Positions 1-8,346 are shown, numbered from the stretch's first letter. The stretch is DNA of 64,000 nucleotides from DATAOG01 sp963753685 (GCA_963753685.1 CAVWDE010000002.1:186001-250000); one strand, 5' to 3'. The notes: generated from the sequence alone by a model not told the origin. Made by a program: numbers and translations.

Positions 1-1
1 C

Positions 2-181
2 AACGACCTCCTGCACGCCCACGACAAGGAGGAGCGCTACGCCCGGATGGCGGCGCGCCTGCCGGTCGGCCGGATCGGCCATGCCGAGGACTGCGCGCAG
101 GGCGCCCTCTATCTGATGGCCAACGGCTACGTCACCGCCCAGGTGCTCGGCATCGACGGCGGCCAGGAAGTCATGGACTGA
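2..181 (+). CDS. SDR family oxidoreductase, C-terminal fragment (partial)
   Basis: The last 59 residues of a short-chain dehydrogenase/reductase run in from the left edge of the window. The fragment contains the ending typical of the family: a 'PVGRIGHAEDCAQGALYLMA' stretch, which in SDRs precedes the final helix, then 'VTAQVLGIDGGQEV', the usual strand that closes the Rossmann fold with an IDGG turn. The NAD(P)-binding Gly motif and the catalytic Tyr-x3-Lys lie outside the window, so cofactor and substrate cannot be read. A sugar-acid dehydratase lies nearby on the other strand, so a sugar dehydrogenase role is possible, but that is only context. Confidence 0.85.
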   Translation, partial: NDLLHAHDKEERYARMAARLPVGRIGHAEDCAQGALYLMANGYVTAQVLGIDGGQEVMD

Positions 182-188
182 GCCCGGA

Positions 189-207
189 TAGTTGACAGAG
201 TCAACTA
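189..207. promoter_or_regulatory. MarR-type operator palindrome
   Basis: TAGTTGAC-AGA-GTCAACTA is a perfect inverted repeat with 8-bp arms around a 3-bp centre. It lies about 50 bp upstream of the preferred start of the MarR-GNAT gene. MarR proteins commonly bind palindromes of this size and base composition over their own promoters, so autoregulation is the simplest reading. It also argues that translation starts downstream of it and not at the ATG at 209. Confidence 0.6.
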
Positions 208-258
208 AATGGTCGATCGTGCCCTGGACAGGCCCGCACGGTTCCGAGGGTGCCGACC

Positions 259-1264
259 ATGGCCGCGACCGATCCTGCCCAGCCCAGCGCCAATCTCGCG
301 CCGCGCATCGCCAATCTTGGGCCGTGCAGCGCCGATCCGTTGGCGCGCATCGAAAGCTGTGCGGCGGTTCAACCGGTTCTACACCAAGCAGATCGGCGTG
401 CTGCATGAGGGACTGCTGCAGAGCCCGTTTTCGCTGACCGAGGCGCGGGTGCTTTACGAGCTCGCCAGCCGCGACGGGCCGACCGCGAGCGAGCTCGGCC
501 GGGAGCTCGGTCTGGATGCCGGCTATCTCAGCCGCATCCTGCGCGGCTTCGAGACCGGAGGCCTGATCCGGCGGACGCCGTCTGCCCTCGACGGCCGCCA
601 GAGCCACCTCTGGCTGACCGACGACGGGCGGGCGGCCTTCGCGCCCCTCGACCAGGCCTCCCGAGCCGAGGTCGGCGCCCTGCTGGGCCCGCTGTCGGAG
701 TCCGAGCAAAAGCACCTGCTGGACGCCATGGGCACGCTGCAGCGGCTGCTCGACCCGAAGCCCGACCGTGCGCCCGAGCCCAGGGTTCCCGTTCTGCTAC
801 GCCTGCATCGCCCGGGGGATCTCGGCTGGATCGTGCATCGGCACGGCGTGCTCTATGCCGAGGAGTATGGCTGGGACGAGCGGTTCGAGGCCGTGGTCGC
901 CGAGATCGCGGCCAGGTTCATCCAGCAGCACGACCCGAAGCGCGAGCGCTGCTGGATGGCCGAGCGGGACGGCGAGGTCGTCGGCTCGGTGCTGTTGGTG
1001 AGAGACACCGATGAGGTCGCGAAGCTGCGCCTGCTGCTGGTCGAGCCGAAACTGCGAGGCTACGGCATCGGCGCGCGCCTGGTGCAGGAGTGCGAGCGCT
1101 TCGCCAGGGCCGCCGGCTACCGGACGATCCGGCTGTGGACCAACTCCGTGCTGGTGGCGGCGCGGCGGATCTACGAGCGCGCGGGCTACCGGCTGGTCGA
1201 GAGCACGCCCCACCGGAGCTTCGGCCACGACCTCGTGGGTGAGACCTGGGAGCTGACGCTCTGA
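259..1264 (+). CDS. MarR-family regulator fused to GNAT acetyltransferase (probable frameshift near 358)
   Basis: A two-domain protein: a winged-helix MarR DNA-binding domain (the 'SLTEARVLYELA' and 'LGLDAGYLSRILRGFE' segments) followed by a GNAT N-acetyltransferase domain with the acetyl-CoA loop 'LLVEPKLRGYGIGARLV'. This fusion is a recognised family; the acetyl acceptor is unknown. From the ATG at 209 one open frame gives 351 aa, but its first 50 residues are Arg/Pro-rich and unlike the family. The ATG at 259 has a GAGGG ribosome-binding site and gives a sensible N-terminus ending in 'DPLARIES', which joins the conserved 'VRRFNRFYTKQIGVLHEG' if one T at 358 is removed (334 aa). An alternative is a GTG start at 359. 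The palindrome at 189-207 suggests autoregulation. Confidence 0.8.
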
Positions 1265-1301
1265 GCGGCCGCTACGCTCTGGTCGACCTGGCGCATCCTG
1301 C

Positions 1302-3035
1302 TCAGTGGCTTTCGCGCGGGATGGCAGCACCTCGGGTGCCGCGCAGGAAGTCGAGGTCGGCGCCCTCGGAGGCCTGCAGCACGGTGTCGACGTAGAGCTT
1401 CTGGTAGCCCGAGGTCATGGCCGGGGCGGGCGGGCTCCAGGCGGCGCGCCGGCGGGCGAGCTCGGCCTCGCTGACCTCGAGATGCAGGCGCCTGGCCTCG
1501 ACGTCGAGCTCGATCAGATCGCCGTTCTCGACCAGGGCGAGCGTGCCGCCGGCCGCCGCCTCCGGGCAGACGTGCAGGACCACGGTGCCGTAGGCGGTGC
1601 CGCTCATGCGCGCGTCCGAAACCCGGACCATGTCGCGCACGCCCTTGCGCAGAACCTTGGGCGGCAGGCCCATGTTGCCGACCTCGGACATGCCGGGATA
1701 GCCCTTGGGACCGCAGTTCTTGAGCACCAGGATGCAGGTCTCGTCGACCTCGAGCGTCTCGTCGTTGATCCTGGCCCGGTAGTCCTCGATGGTCTCGAAC
1801 ACGACCGCGCGGCCGCGGTGCTTCATCAGGGCAGGGGTCGCGGCCGAGGGCTTGAGCACGGCGCCGTCGGGGGCGAGGTTGCCGCGCAGGACCGCGATCC
1901 CGCCGTGCGCGGTGTGGGGGTTGTCGAAGGTCCGGATCACCTCGGTGTTCCAGTTGGGCGCGTCCTTGACGTTGTCCCACATGCTCTGGCCGGTGACCGT
2001 CAGCGCGTTCTTCTCGAGCAGCCCATGCTCGCCGAGGGTGCGCATGACCGTCGGCAGGCCGCCCGCATAGTAGTAGTCCTCCATCAGGAAGCGGCCCGAC
2101 GGCATGATGTCGACCAGGGTCGGCACCTCGCGGCCGTAGTCGTCCCAGTCGTCGAGGCCGAAGCGCGCGCCGATCCGGCCGGCGATCGCGATCAGGTGGA
2201 TGACGGCATTGGTCGAGCCGCCGAGCGCCCCGTTGGCGCGCACCGCGTTCAGGAAGTTCTCCCGGCGCAGGACCTTGGAGATGCGCAGGTCCTCCTTGAC
2301 CATGGCGACGATCCGGCGCCCGGTCAGCTGGGCGATCACCCGCCTCCGGCTGTCGACCGCCGGGATCGCGGCGCAGCCGGGCAGGCTCATGCCCAGCGCC
2401 TCGGCCATGCTGTTCATGGTCGAGGCGGTGCCCATCACCATGCAGTGGCCGGCCGAGCGCGACATGCAGGCTTCGGCGTCCATGAAGTCGGCAAGGCTCA
2501 TCTCGCCCGCCTTGACTTCCTCGGCGAAGCGCCAGACGTCGGTGCCGGAGCCGATGTCCTGGCCGCGGAACTTGCCGTTCAGCATCGGTCCGCCCGAGAG
2601 CACGATCGCCGGCACATCGCACGAGGCGGCGCCCATGAGCAGGGCGGGGGTGGTCTTGTCGCAGCCGGTCATCAGCACGACGCCGTCGACCGGATTGCCG
2701 CGGATCGCCTCCTCGACGTCCATCGAGGCGAGGTTGCGGAACAGCATCGCGGTCGGCCGGAGATTGGATTCACCCGTGGAGAAAACGGGAAACTCGAGGG
2801 GAAAACCGCCGGCCTCGTAGACGCCGCGCTTGACCCGCTCGGCGAGCTCGCGGAAGTGGGCGTTGCAGGGGGTGAGCTCGGAGAAGGTGTTGCAGATCCC
2901 GATCACCGGCCGGCCGTCGAACAGATCGGCGGGGAAGCCCTGGTTCTTCATCCAGCTGCGGTGCAGGAAGCCGTCGCGGTCGGGATGCCCGAACCAGGCG
3001 GTGCTGCGCAGCGGTTTTTTCTCGTTGTCGGCCAT
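1302..3035 (-). CDS. IlvD/Edd family dehydratase, L-arabonate-dehydratase-like
   Basis: A 577-aa member of the IlvD/Edd iron-sulfur dehydratases. The N-terminal 'STAWFGHPDRDGFLHRSWMK' and 'PVIGICNTFSELTPCNAHFR' segments, the 'MTGCDKTTPALLMGAAS' cysteine motif and the 'GGSTNAVIHLIAIAGR' segment are typical. Wording and length are closest to the sugar-acid branch (L-arabonate, D-galactonate, D-fuconate dehydratases), which removes water to give 2-keto-3-deoxy acids, and less like biosynthetic dihydroxyacid dehydratase. The start at 3035 was chosen because a GAGGG site sits just upstream and the protein begins 'MADNEKKPLRST'; a longer upstream reading to 3206 adds an unsupported tail. The SDR at the left edge and this gene may belong to one sugar-oxidation route, but they are on opposite strands. 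Confidence 0.88.
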   Translation of the reverse strand: MADNEKKPLRSTAWFGHPDRDGFLHRSWMKNQGFPADLFDGRPVIGICNTFSELTPCNAHFRELAERVKRGVYEAGGFPLEFPVFSTGESNLRPTAMLFRNLASMDVEEAIRGNPVDGVVLMTGCDKTTPALLMGAASCDVPAIVLSGGPMLNGKFRGQDIGSGTDVWRFAEEVKAGEMSLADFMDAEACMSRSAGHCMVMGTASTMNSMAEALGMSLPGCAAIPAVDSRRRVIAQLTGRRIVAMVKEDLRISKVLRRENFLNAVRANGALGGSTNAVIHLIAIAGRIGARFGLDDWDDYGREVPTLVDIMPSGRFLMEDYYYAGGLPTVMRTLGEHGLLEKNALTVTGQSMWDNVKDAPNWNTEVIRTFDNPHTAHGGIAVLRGNLAPDGAVLKPSAATPALMKHRGRAVVFETIEDYRARINDETLEVDETCILVLKNCGPKGYPGMSEVGNMGLPPKVLRKGVRDMVRVSDARMSGTAYGTVVLHVCPEAAAGGTLALVENGDLIELDVEARRLHLEVSEAELARRRAAWSPPAPAMTSGYQKLYVDTVLQASEGADLDFLRGTRGAAIPRESH

Positions 3036-3174
3036 GTCCCTCGCTCCCCACGCCTCTTGCCGCCCCTGCCGCGGGCGGAGCGGCAGTCCTACACCAGAAC
3101 GGCTCCCGCTTCCAAGGCACTCAACCGCTCGGCCCGCGCGGATCTTGACCATCGCGTGCGCGCGACGTACTTGA

Positions 3175-3189
3175 TGACCAACATGGTCA
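3175..3189. promoter_or_regulatory. Candidate toxin-antitoxin operator
   Basis: TGACCA-ACA-TGGTCA is a perfect inverted repeat with 6-bp arms, ending 10 bp before the antitoxin start codon. A second palindrome, GCATGCGCATGC (3197-3208), overlaps the start codon itself. Phd-type antitoxins repress their own operon by binding such repeats. Confidence 0.45.
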
Positions 3190-3198
3190 GCATGGGGC

Positions 3199-3519
3199 AT
3201 GCGCATGCAGCCTGCCGACGATCGCAGCGCGCGCCGCGGCCGGGGTCTTCCGGCGCTGGCCGGGTACCGCGGCTGGAAGCTTCAGGATGCCAAGGCGCGC
3301 TTCAGTGACCTGGTGCGCCGGGCGCGCGAGGAGGGGCCGCAGCGCGTCACCGTCTATGGCGAGGACGCGGTGGTGGTGGTCGCGGCCGCCGAGTTCGCGC
3401 GCATGATCCAGCCGGCCGACCGACCGAGCCTTTACGAGCTGCTCTCGCAGTCGCCGCTGCGGGACGTGGACTTCGATTTCGAGGGCGAGCGCAGCCCGGT
3501 GCGCGAGGTCGAGCTCTGA
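3199..3519 (+). CDS. Type II antitoxin, Phd/YefM family
   Basis: A 106-aa protein whose middle, 'WKLQDAKARFSDLVRRARE' then 'GPQRVTVYGEDAVVVVAAAE', matches the Phd/YefM antitoxin fold, a short DNA-binding N-terminal domain. The C-terminal part ('SLYELLSQSPLRDVDFDFEG') is the acidic tail that normally wraps the toxin. The family usually begins close to the WKLQDAKA motif, so the first 25 residues are longer than expected; the only ATG codons in frame are at 3199 and 3205. The stop codon overlaps the start of a PIN-domain toxin. Repression by the antitoxin through the palindromes just upstream is likely. Confidence 0.85.
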   Translation: MRMQPADDRSARRGRGLPALAGYRGWKLQDAKARFSDLVRRAREEGPQRVTVYGEDAVVVVAAAEFARMIQPADRPSLYELLSQSPLRDVDFDFEGERSPVREVEL

Positions 3520-3953
3520 CGCGGTTCCTGATCGATACCAACGTCGTCTCGGAGCTACGTCGGGCGCGGTGTCACCCCGCGGTCAGAGGCTGGGCTGACG
3601 CGCAAGCGCCGGAACTGCTCTATCTGAGCCGCATCACGCTGGCCGAAATCCGCTACGGCATCGAGCGCCAGCCGGATCACGAGCTGCAGGATCGGCTTCG
3701 AGCCTGGCTCGACGATCATCTTCGCCCCTGGTTCGAAGGACGCATACTGGAGCTGAACGAAGAGGTCATCCTGGAGTGGCGGAGGCTGGTGCAGCGAGGC
3801 AAGGCGATGGGTCACACGTTCCCGCAGCCCGACCTGCTGATCGCGGCGACCGCGGCGGTGGCCGGCCTTTGCGTCGCGACCCGCAACCTCGCCGACTTTG
3901 CGGCGACCGGCGTGCCGGTATTCAACCCATGGACCGGGGAGACGGTCGGCTGA
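3516..3953 (+). CDS. vapC: VapC-like PIN-domain ribonuclease toxin (CTG start)
   Basis: A 145-aa PIN-domain protein directly after the antitoxin. It has no ATG or GTG at the expected place: the family N-terminus ('TRFLIDTNVVSELRR') begins at a CTG at 3516 that overlaps the antitoxin stop (CTGA). The acidic active-site set of PIN nucleases is visible: Asp7 in 'IDTNVVSEL', Glu44 in 'LAEIRYGIE', Asp106 in 'PQPDLLIAATA', and Asn124/Asp127 in 'ATRNLADF'. VapC toxins cleave tRNA or rRNA and are neutralised by the cognate antitoxin. Translational coupling to the antitoxin, with a weak start codon, would keep toxin yield low. Length and residues look intact. Confidence 0.85.
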   Translation: MTRFLIDTNVVSELRRARCHPAVRGWADAQAPELLYLSRITLAEIRYGIERQPDHELQDRLRAWLDDHLRPWFEGRILELNEEVILEWRRLVQRGKAMGHTFPQPDLLIAATAAVAGLCVATRNLADFAATGVPVFNPWTGETVG

Positions 3954-3993
3954 GCAAGGAGACAACGAAGGGACAGGTGAGGGAGCGGGAGAC

Positions 3994-4437
3994 ATGGCGG
4001 AGAGCGAGCCCGGCGGTGCCCGGATCAGGGCCGAGGAATTTGCGGCGCTGGCCGCGCAGGGGGTGCCCTATGTCGGCCAGCTGGGTTGCGTGATCGAGCG
4101 CTTCACGGCCGGCGCGGTGGTCATCCGCCTGCCCTATGGCGACCTCTTGCGCCGGCCGGGCGGGACGATCTGCGGCCCGGCCCTGATGGCGCTCGCCGAC
4201 ATCACCCTCTACGGCGTCGTCTTGTCGATGATCGGCCGGGTCGAGCTCGCCATGACCACCAGCATGACGGTCCACTTCCTGACCCGGCCGCGGCCGGAGG
4301 ACGTGCTCGCCGACGGGCGGCTCCTGAAGCTCGGCCGCCGGCTCGCGGTCGGTGAGGTGGTGATGCGCTCGGCCGGGGATCCGGAGCCCGTCTGCCACGT
4401 CACCGGCACCTATGCGATCCCGCCCGAGCACGGCTGA
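3994..4437 (+). CDS. PaaI-family hotdog thioesterase
   Basis: A 147-aa single hotdog-fold protein. The segment 'RPGGTICGPALMALADITLY' is the catalytic-loop region of PaaI/YdiI-like acyl-CoA thioesterases. It is followed by 'MTTSMTVHFLTRPRPEDVLA', the central strand that lines the acyl site. Such enzymes hydrolyse acyl- or aryl-CoA thioesters in the cytoplasm; the substrate cannot be inferred. The ATG at 3994 has a GGGAGCGGGAG site just upstream; the longer reading from 3898 overlaps vapC and is not needed. Confidence 0.85.
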   Translation: MAESEPGGARIRAEEFAALAAQGVPYVGQLGCVIERFTAGAVVIRLPYGDLLRRPGGTICGPALMALADITLYGVVLSMIGRVELAMTTSMTVHFLTRPRPEDVLADGRLLKLGRRLAVGEVVMRSAGDPEPVCHVTGTYAIPPEHG

Positions 4438-4466
4438 GGCGAGCGCGCCGATCCGCGTCCGGGCCG

Positions 4467-4495
4467 TTGACAGGGCGGCCGCTTGCGCCTAGCTA
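4467..4495 (+). promoter_or_regulatory. Predicted sigma-70 promoter of rplM-rpsI
   Basis: TTGACA (4467-4472) and TAGCTA (4490-4495) are separated by 17 bp. They lie about 90 bp upstream of rplM, in the only gap before the ribosomal protein operon. The -35 box is a perfect consensus. Confidence 0.6.
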
Positions 4496-4587
4496 TGCGG
4501 CCGCGCCCGGGTCGTGCTCGGCCCGGGCAGGGTGTCGTATGGCCACCGGGCCGGTTCCGGCCGGCCAGCAAGTTCGGGCCTCTGCCG

Positions 4588-5064
4588 ATGAAGACGTATT
4601 CCGCCACGCCCAAGGACATCGAGCGGGGCTGGTGCCTGATCGACGCCGAGGGCCTCGTGCTCGGGCGGCTCGCCGTGCTGGTCGCGACCCGGCTGCGCGG
4701 CAAGCACAAGCCCATGTACACGCCGCACATCGACACTGGCGACCACGTGGTCGTGATCAACGCCGAAAAGGTGGCGCTGACCGGCAACAAGCGCGGCCAG
4801 AAGACCTACTACCGGCACACCGGCTATCCGGGCGGCATCAAGCAGCGCACGGCGCAGCAGATCCTGGAGGGCGCCCATCCCGAGCGCCTGATCGAGAAGG
4901 CGGTGCAGCGCATGCTGCCGGGCGGCGCGCTCGCCCGCCAGCAGCTCAAGAAGCTGCACGTTTATGCGGGCGCCGAACATCCGCATCAGGGTCAGGCGCC
5001 GGCCGCCCTCGACCCCGCCGCCCTCAACCGCAAGAACACGGTCAAAGAGCACGCCGATGGCTGA
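4588..5064 (+). CDS. rplM: 50S ribosomal protein L13
   Basis: A 158-aa L13 protein of the large ribosomal subunit. It shows the conserved order 'GWCLIDAEGLVLGRLA', 'LRGKHKPMYTPHIDTGDHVV', 'INAEKVALTGNK', 'YYRHTGYPGGIK', 'AVQRMLPGG' and 'LHVYAGAEHPHQGQ'. It is a little longer than the E. coli protein (142 aa) through a short C-terminal extension, which is usual in alphaproteobacteria. It forms the standard two-gene operon with rpsI: its stop and the rpsI start overlap by 8 bp (ATGGCTGA), so the two are translationally coupled. A good promoter lies upstream. Confidence 0.98.
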   Translation: MKTYSATPKDIERGWCLIDAEGLVLGRLAVLVATRLRGKHKPMYTPHIDTGDHVVVINAEKVALTGNKRGQKTYYRHTGYPGGIKQRTAQQILEGAHPERLIEKAVQRMLPGGALARQQLKKLHVYAGAEHPHQGQAPAALDPAALNRKNTVKEHADG

Positions 5065-5548
5065 TCATCCGACCCCGCGCACCCTTGCCGATCTCAAGGA
5101 CCTGGCGCCGACCGTCGTCCCCGAGCCCGAGATCGCGCCGCCGACGCCGAAGATCGATCGCCAGGGGCGCGCCTATGCGACCGGGCGGCGCAAGAACGCG
5201 GTCGCCAGGGTCTGGATCAAGCCGGGCGCCGGCCGGGTGACCATCAACGGCCGCGACATCGAGGTCTATTTCGCCCGGCCGGTCCTGCGCATGCTGATCA
5301 ACCAGCCGTTCGTGATCGCCAGCCGGGCGCAGCAGTTCGACGTCGTCTGCACGGTCAAGGGCGGCGGCCTGTCGGGACAGGCGGGCGCGGTGCGCCACGG
5401 CATCAGCCGGGCGCTGGTGGCCTACGACCCGATCCTGCGCCCGCCGCTCAAGTCGGGCGGCTATCTGACCCGCGACTCGCGGCGGGTCGAGCGCAAGAAA
5501 TACGGCCTGCGCAAGGCCCGCCGCAGCTTCCAGTTCTCCAAGCGCTGA
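5057..5548 (+). CDS. rpsI: 30S ribosomal protein S9
   Basis: A 163-aa S9 protein of the small subunit. The core 'YATGRRKNAVARVWIKPG', 'NGRDIEVYFARPVLRMLINQ', 'GGGLSGQAGAVRHGISRALV' and the basic C-terminal tail 'KKYGLRKARRSFQFSKR', which reaches the decoding site and ends in the invariant KR, are all present. The first 35 residues (acidic and Pro-rich) are an extension seen in many alphaproteobacterial S9 proteins. The start codon overlaps the end of rplM. Confidence 0.98.
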   Translation: MADHPTPRTLADLKDLAPTVVPEPEIAPPTPKIDRQGRAYATGRRKNAVARVWIKPGAGRVTINGRDIEVYFARPVLRMLINQPFVIASRAQQFDVVCTVKGGGLSGQAGAVRHGISRALVAYDPILRPPLKSGGYLTRDSRRVERKKYGLRKARRSFQFSKR

Positions 5549-5581
5549 CTTTGGTCGCGTAGGGCCGCCAGGGCGCCGCTC

Positions 5582-5827
5582 TCAGCCCTGCGGCTCGGCG
5601 TCGACCGCCGCGGTCGGATCGCCGGCCTGGACCCCGGGCGGCGCTTCGAGGGCGATGTCCGCGCCGGACGCTGCCCCCGTGCGATAGATGAAGATTCGCG
5701 AGCAATAGGGACATTCGATCCGGCCCGAGGCCGGAATCGCGAGCCAGACGCGCGGATGGCCGAGCACGCCGCCGCCGTCGCAGGCGACGCTCGACGCGTC
5801 GACCAGGATCTCCTCGGGCTCGATCAT
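5582..5827 (-). CDS. zf-CHCC zinc-finger domain protein (NDUFS6-like)
   Basis: An 81-aa protein dominated by one zinc-finger motif: Cys in 'VACDGGG', His in 'GHPRVWLAI' and the pair in 'ECPYCSRIFIY', giving the C-H-C-C ligand set of the zf-CHCC family related to the mitochondrial complex I subunit NDUFS6. In alphaproteobacteria such small proteins are common, and a role at complex I is suspected by homology only. The start at 5827 ('MIEPEEILVDASSVAC') was chosen over the longer reading to 5920, which adds an unlike N-terminus. It converges with rpsI. Confidence 0.8.
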   Translation of the reverse strand: MIEPEEILVDASSVACDGGGVLGHPRVWLAIPASGRIECPYCSRIFIYRTGAASGADIALEAPPGVQAGDPTAAVDAEPQG

Positions 5828-6018
5828 CAAGGTCTCCGCTGTGCGCGTCCACGGCCTCGCGCAGCGCCTCAGATAGAGGACGCCGCGCGCGCTTGGCAAG
5901 CCCGCATGCCCGGCCCGCATGCCAACTTGCGGTACAACCCCGGCGGTGGTCGCGATCGAGGACTTGGCAGTGCCGCGCGAATCCGCTCTAGATGGCGCGC
6001 CGTTCGGGGGGTGCGCTC

Positions 6019-6930
6019 ATGCTGCTCGTGTTCGGATCGCTGAACGTCGACCTCGTGTTCCAGGTCGAGGCCCTGCCGCGGCCGGGCGAGACCGTGCTGT
6101 GTCCGGGCTACGCGCTCGTGGCCGGCGGCAAGGGCGCCAATCAGGCGGCGGCCGCCGCCAAGGCCGGGGCGAAGGTGCGCATGGTCGGCAAGGTCGGCGA
6201 CGACGACTTCGGCCGCTTCGCGCGCAAGGCGCTCGCGGCCGCAGGCGTCGACGGCGCCGGCATCGGGACCTCGCCGCGGGCGACCGGGGTCGCCATGATC
6301 GGGGTCGACCGCCGGGCCGAGAACCAGATCATGGTCGCGAGCGGCGCCAATCTCGACACCGACCCCGGCCAGGTCGAGGAGGCCGAGCTGGGGCCTCGTG
6401 TGACCGTGCTCTGCCAGAACGAGATCCGGCCCGAGGCGACCTTCGCGCTGCTCGAGCGGGCCAAGGCGCGGGGCGCGCGCACGATCCTCAACCTCGCCCC
6501 GGCCGGGGTCGTGCCGGGGCGCGGGCTCGAGGCGCTGGATGTGCTGCTGGTCAATCAGATCGAGGCGGAGATGGCGGCGGGCGCCCCTGGCGACCCCGAG
6601 GGTCTGGCGCGCGCTCTGGCGCTCCGGCACGGTCTCGTCTGCGTGGTCACCCTCGGCGCCCAGGGCGCGCTCGCGATCGGGCCCGCGGCCGGCTATCGCG
6701 TCCAGGCGCTGCCGGTCGAGCCGGTCGACACCACCGGCGCCGGCGATGCCTTCGCGGGCGTCCTCGCCGCCGCGCTCGATCGCGGGCTGACCCTGCCCGA
6801 GGCGCTGCGGCGGGCGAGCGTCGCCGCGGGTCTCGCCTGCACCCGGCTCGGCGCCCAGACCAGTCAGCCCGATGCTGCCCAGATCGACGCCCACCTCGGC
6901 GAGCTGCCCGAGGTCTCGGTCCTGGCGTGA
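6019..6930 (+). CDS. PfkB-family carbohydrate kinase (ribokinase-like)
   Basis: A 303-aa kinase of the ribokinase family. It begins 'MLLVFGSLNVDLVFQVEALP', has the first signature 'LVAGGKGANQAAAAAKAGA' and the C-terminal signature 'VDTTGAGDAFAGVLAAAL' with the catalytic Asp and anion-hole Gly residues. The family transfers phosphate from ATP to a hydroxymethyl group of a sugar or nucleoside; ribose is plausible, but no uptake genes lie beside it. The start at 6019 is preferred to one at 5992 because a GGGGG site lies 9 bp upstream and the shorter form fits the family. It stands alone between a divergent zinc-finger gene and a secreted protein gene. Confidence 0.88.
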   Translation: MLLVFGSLNVDLVFQVEALPRPGETVLCPGYALVAGGKGANQAAAAAKAGAKVRMVGKVGDDDFGRFARKALAAAGVDGAGIGTSPRATGVAMIGVDRRAENQIMVASGANLDTDPGQVEEAELGPRVTVLCQNEIRPEATFALLERAKARGARTILNLAPAGVVPGRGLEALDVLLVNQIEAEMAAGAPGDPEGLARALALRHGLVCVVTLGAQGALAIGPAAGYRVQALPVEPVDTTGAGDAFAGVLAAALDRGLTLPEALRRASVAAGLACTRLGAQTSQPDAAQIDAHLGELPEVSVLA

Positions 6931-6981
6931 GGCTTGTGTGAGGGCTTAAGCGCCGGCGACCGGTTGCGAGGAGGTCATCTG

Positions 6982-8346
6982 ATGCGCAGGAACCTGCTGC
7001 CCGCTGCTCTGGCGTTGGGCCTCGCGGCCGCCCTGGCGCCGACCGGTGCCGGCGCTTTCTGCGGCTTTTACGTCGCCAAGGCGGATACCAGCCTGTTCAA
7101 CCAGGCCTCCAAGGTCGTGTTCGCCCGCCACGACGGCAAGAGCGTGATCACCATGGTCAACGACTTCCAGGGCGCGTTGCAGGAGTTCGCGCTGGTCGTG
7201 CCGGTGCCGAGCGTGCTCGAGCGCGGCCAGATCCACGTCGCCGAGAATGCCCTGGTCGACCATCTCGATGCCTACACAGCACCGCGCCTGGTCGAATCGT
7301 TCGACGACGATCCCTGCCGGGCGCCGGAGGAGATGCGCGCCACCGCCATGCCCGCCGCGCCCGCCGACACCAGCGGCGCCGCGGCGCTGGGGGTCACGGT
7401 CGAGGCCCAATACACGGTCGGCGAGTACGACATCGTGATCCTCTCGGCCGCCCAGAGCAGCGGCCTGATCGCCTGGCTGCGCCAGCAGGGCTACCGCCTG
7501 CCCGCGGGCGCCGAGCCGGTGGTCGCGGGCTACCTCGCGGCCGGCATGAAGTTCTTCCTCGCCAAGGTCAACCTCAAGGAACAGAGCAAGCTCGGCTACT
7601 CCTACCTCCGGCCGCTGCAGATCGCCTTCGAGTCCGAGCAGTTCATGCTGCCGATCCGGCTCGGCACCTTGAACGCCGAGGGCCCGCAGGAGCTGTTCCT
7701 GTACCTTCTGACCCGCGGCGGCCGGGTCGAGGCCGCCAACTACCGGACGGTCGAGATCCCGACCGGCGTCGATCTGCCGCTGTTCGTCGAGCAGGAGTTC
7801 GGCGGCTTCTACCGGGCGATGTTCGATGCCGCGGTCGCGCGCGAGAACATGCGCGCGGTGTTCCTGGAATATGCCTGGGACATGAGCTGGTGCGATCCGT
7901 GCGCCGCCGATCCCTTGACCTTCGAGGAGCTGCGCACGCTCGGCGTGTTCTGGGTCGCGGACCAGATGCAGGCGCCCGACCTCGCGTCCCAGCCCGGCGG
8001 CGGCGGCACGCCCGAGGTGTTCGTGACCCGGCTGCATCTGCGTTACGACCGCGAGCATTTCCCGGACGACCTGCGCCTGCGCGAGACCGACGACCGGACC
8101 AACTTCCAGGGCCGCTACGTGCTCCACCATCCGTGGTCGGGGGTGCCGCGCTGCCAGGCGGCGCGCGACTATCTGAGCGGGCTGCCGAAGCGGTTCGACC
8201 AGGAGGCGGAGAGCCTCGCCCGCCTGACCCGCTGGCCGATCGCCGGGATCCGGACCAAGATGGAGGCGGGCGGCCAGTCGTTCACGCCGGCCGACGTCGG
8301 GCCCGATACCCGCAAGTGGTGGGAGAAGCTCTGGCCGAACGAATGA
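6982..8346 (+). CDS. DUF2330 domain exported protein
   Basis: A 454-aa protein with a clear signal peptide (residues 1 to about 22, 'RRNLLPAALALGLAAALAP' then an Ala-x-Ala site before 'FCGFYVAKAD'). The mature part matches the DUF2330 family: 'ASKVVFARHDGKSVITMVND', 'FALVVPVPSVLERGQI' and a late 'WDPCAADPLTFEEL'-like Cys-containing segment (here SWCDPC). The protein is expected to be periplasmic or outer-surface and has no known function. A GAGGAGGT site precedes the ATG. Several Cys residues (FCGF, DDPC, WCDPC, RCQA) could form disulfides outside the cytoplasm. Confidence 0.82.
   Translation: MRRNLLPAALALGLAAALAPTGAGAFCGFYVAKADTSLFNQASKVVFARHDGKSVITMVNDFQGALQEFALVVPVPSVLERGQIHVAENALVDHLDAYTAPRLVESFDDDPCRAPEEMRATAMPAAPADTSGAAALGVTVEAQYTVGEYDIVILSAAQSSGLIAWLRQQGYRLPAGAEPVVAGYLAAGMKFFLAKVNLKEQSKLGYSYLRPLQIAFESEQFMLPIRLGTLNAEGPQELFLYLLTRGGRVEAANYRTVEIPTGVDLPLFVEQEFGGFYRAMFDAAVARENMRAVFLEYAWDMSWCDPCAADPLTFEELRTLGVFWVADQMQAPDLASQPGGGGTPEVFVTRLHLRYDREHFPDDLRLRETDDRTNFQGRYVLHHPWSGVPRCQAARDYLSGLPKRFDQEAESLARLTRWPIAGIRTKMEAGGQSFTPADVGPDTRKWWEKLWPNE

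Noticed and set aside
1305..3308. A 667-codon plus-strand frame opposite the IlvD/Edd dehydratase
   Set aside because: It mirrors the codon bias of the real minus-strand gene, and its product looks non-natural.
5992..6018. Upstream ATG as start of the PfkB kinase
   Set aside because: It adds nine Arg/Gly-rich residues before the conserved N-terminus, and the ribosome-binding site fits the ATG at 6019.
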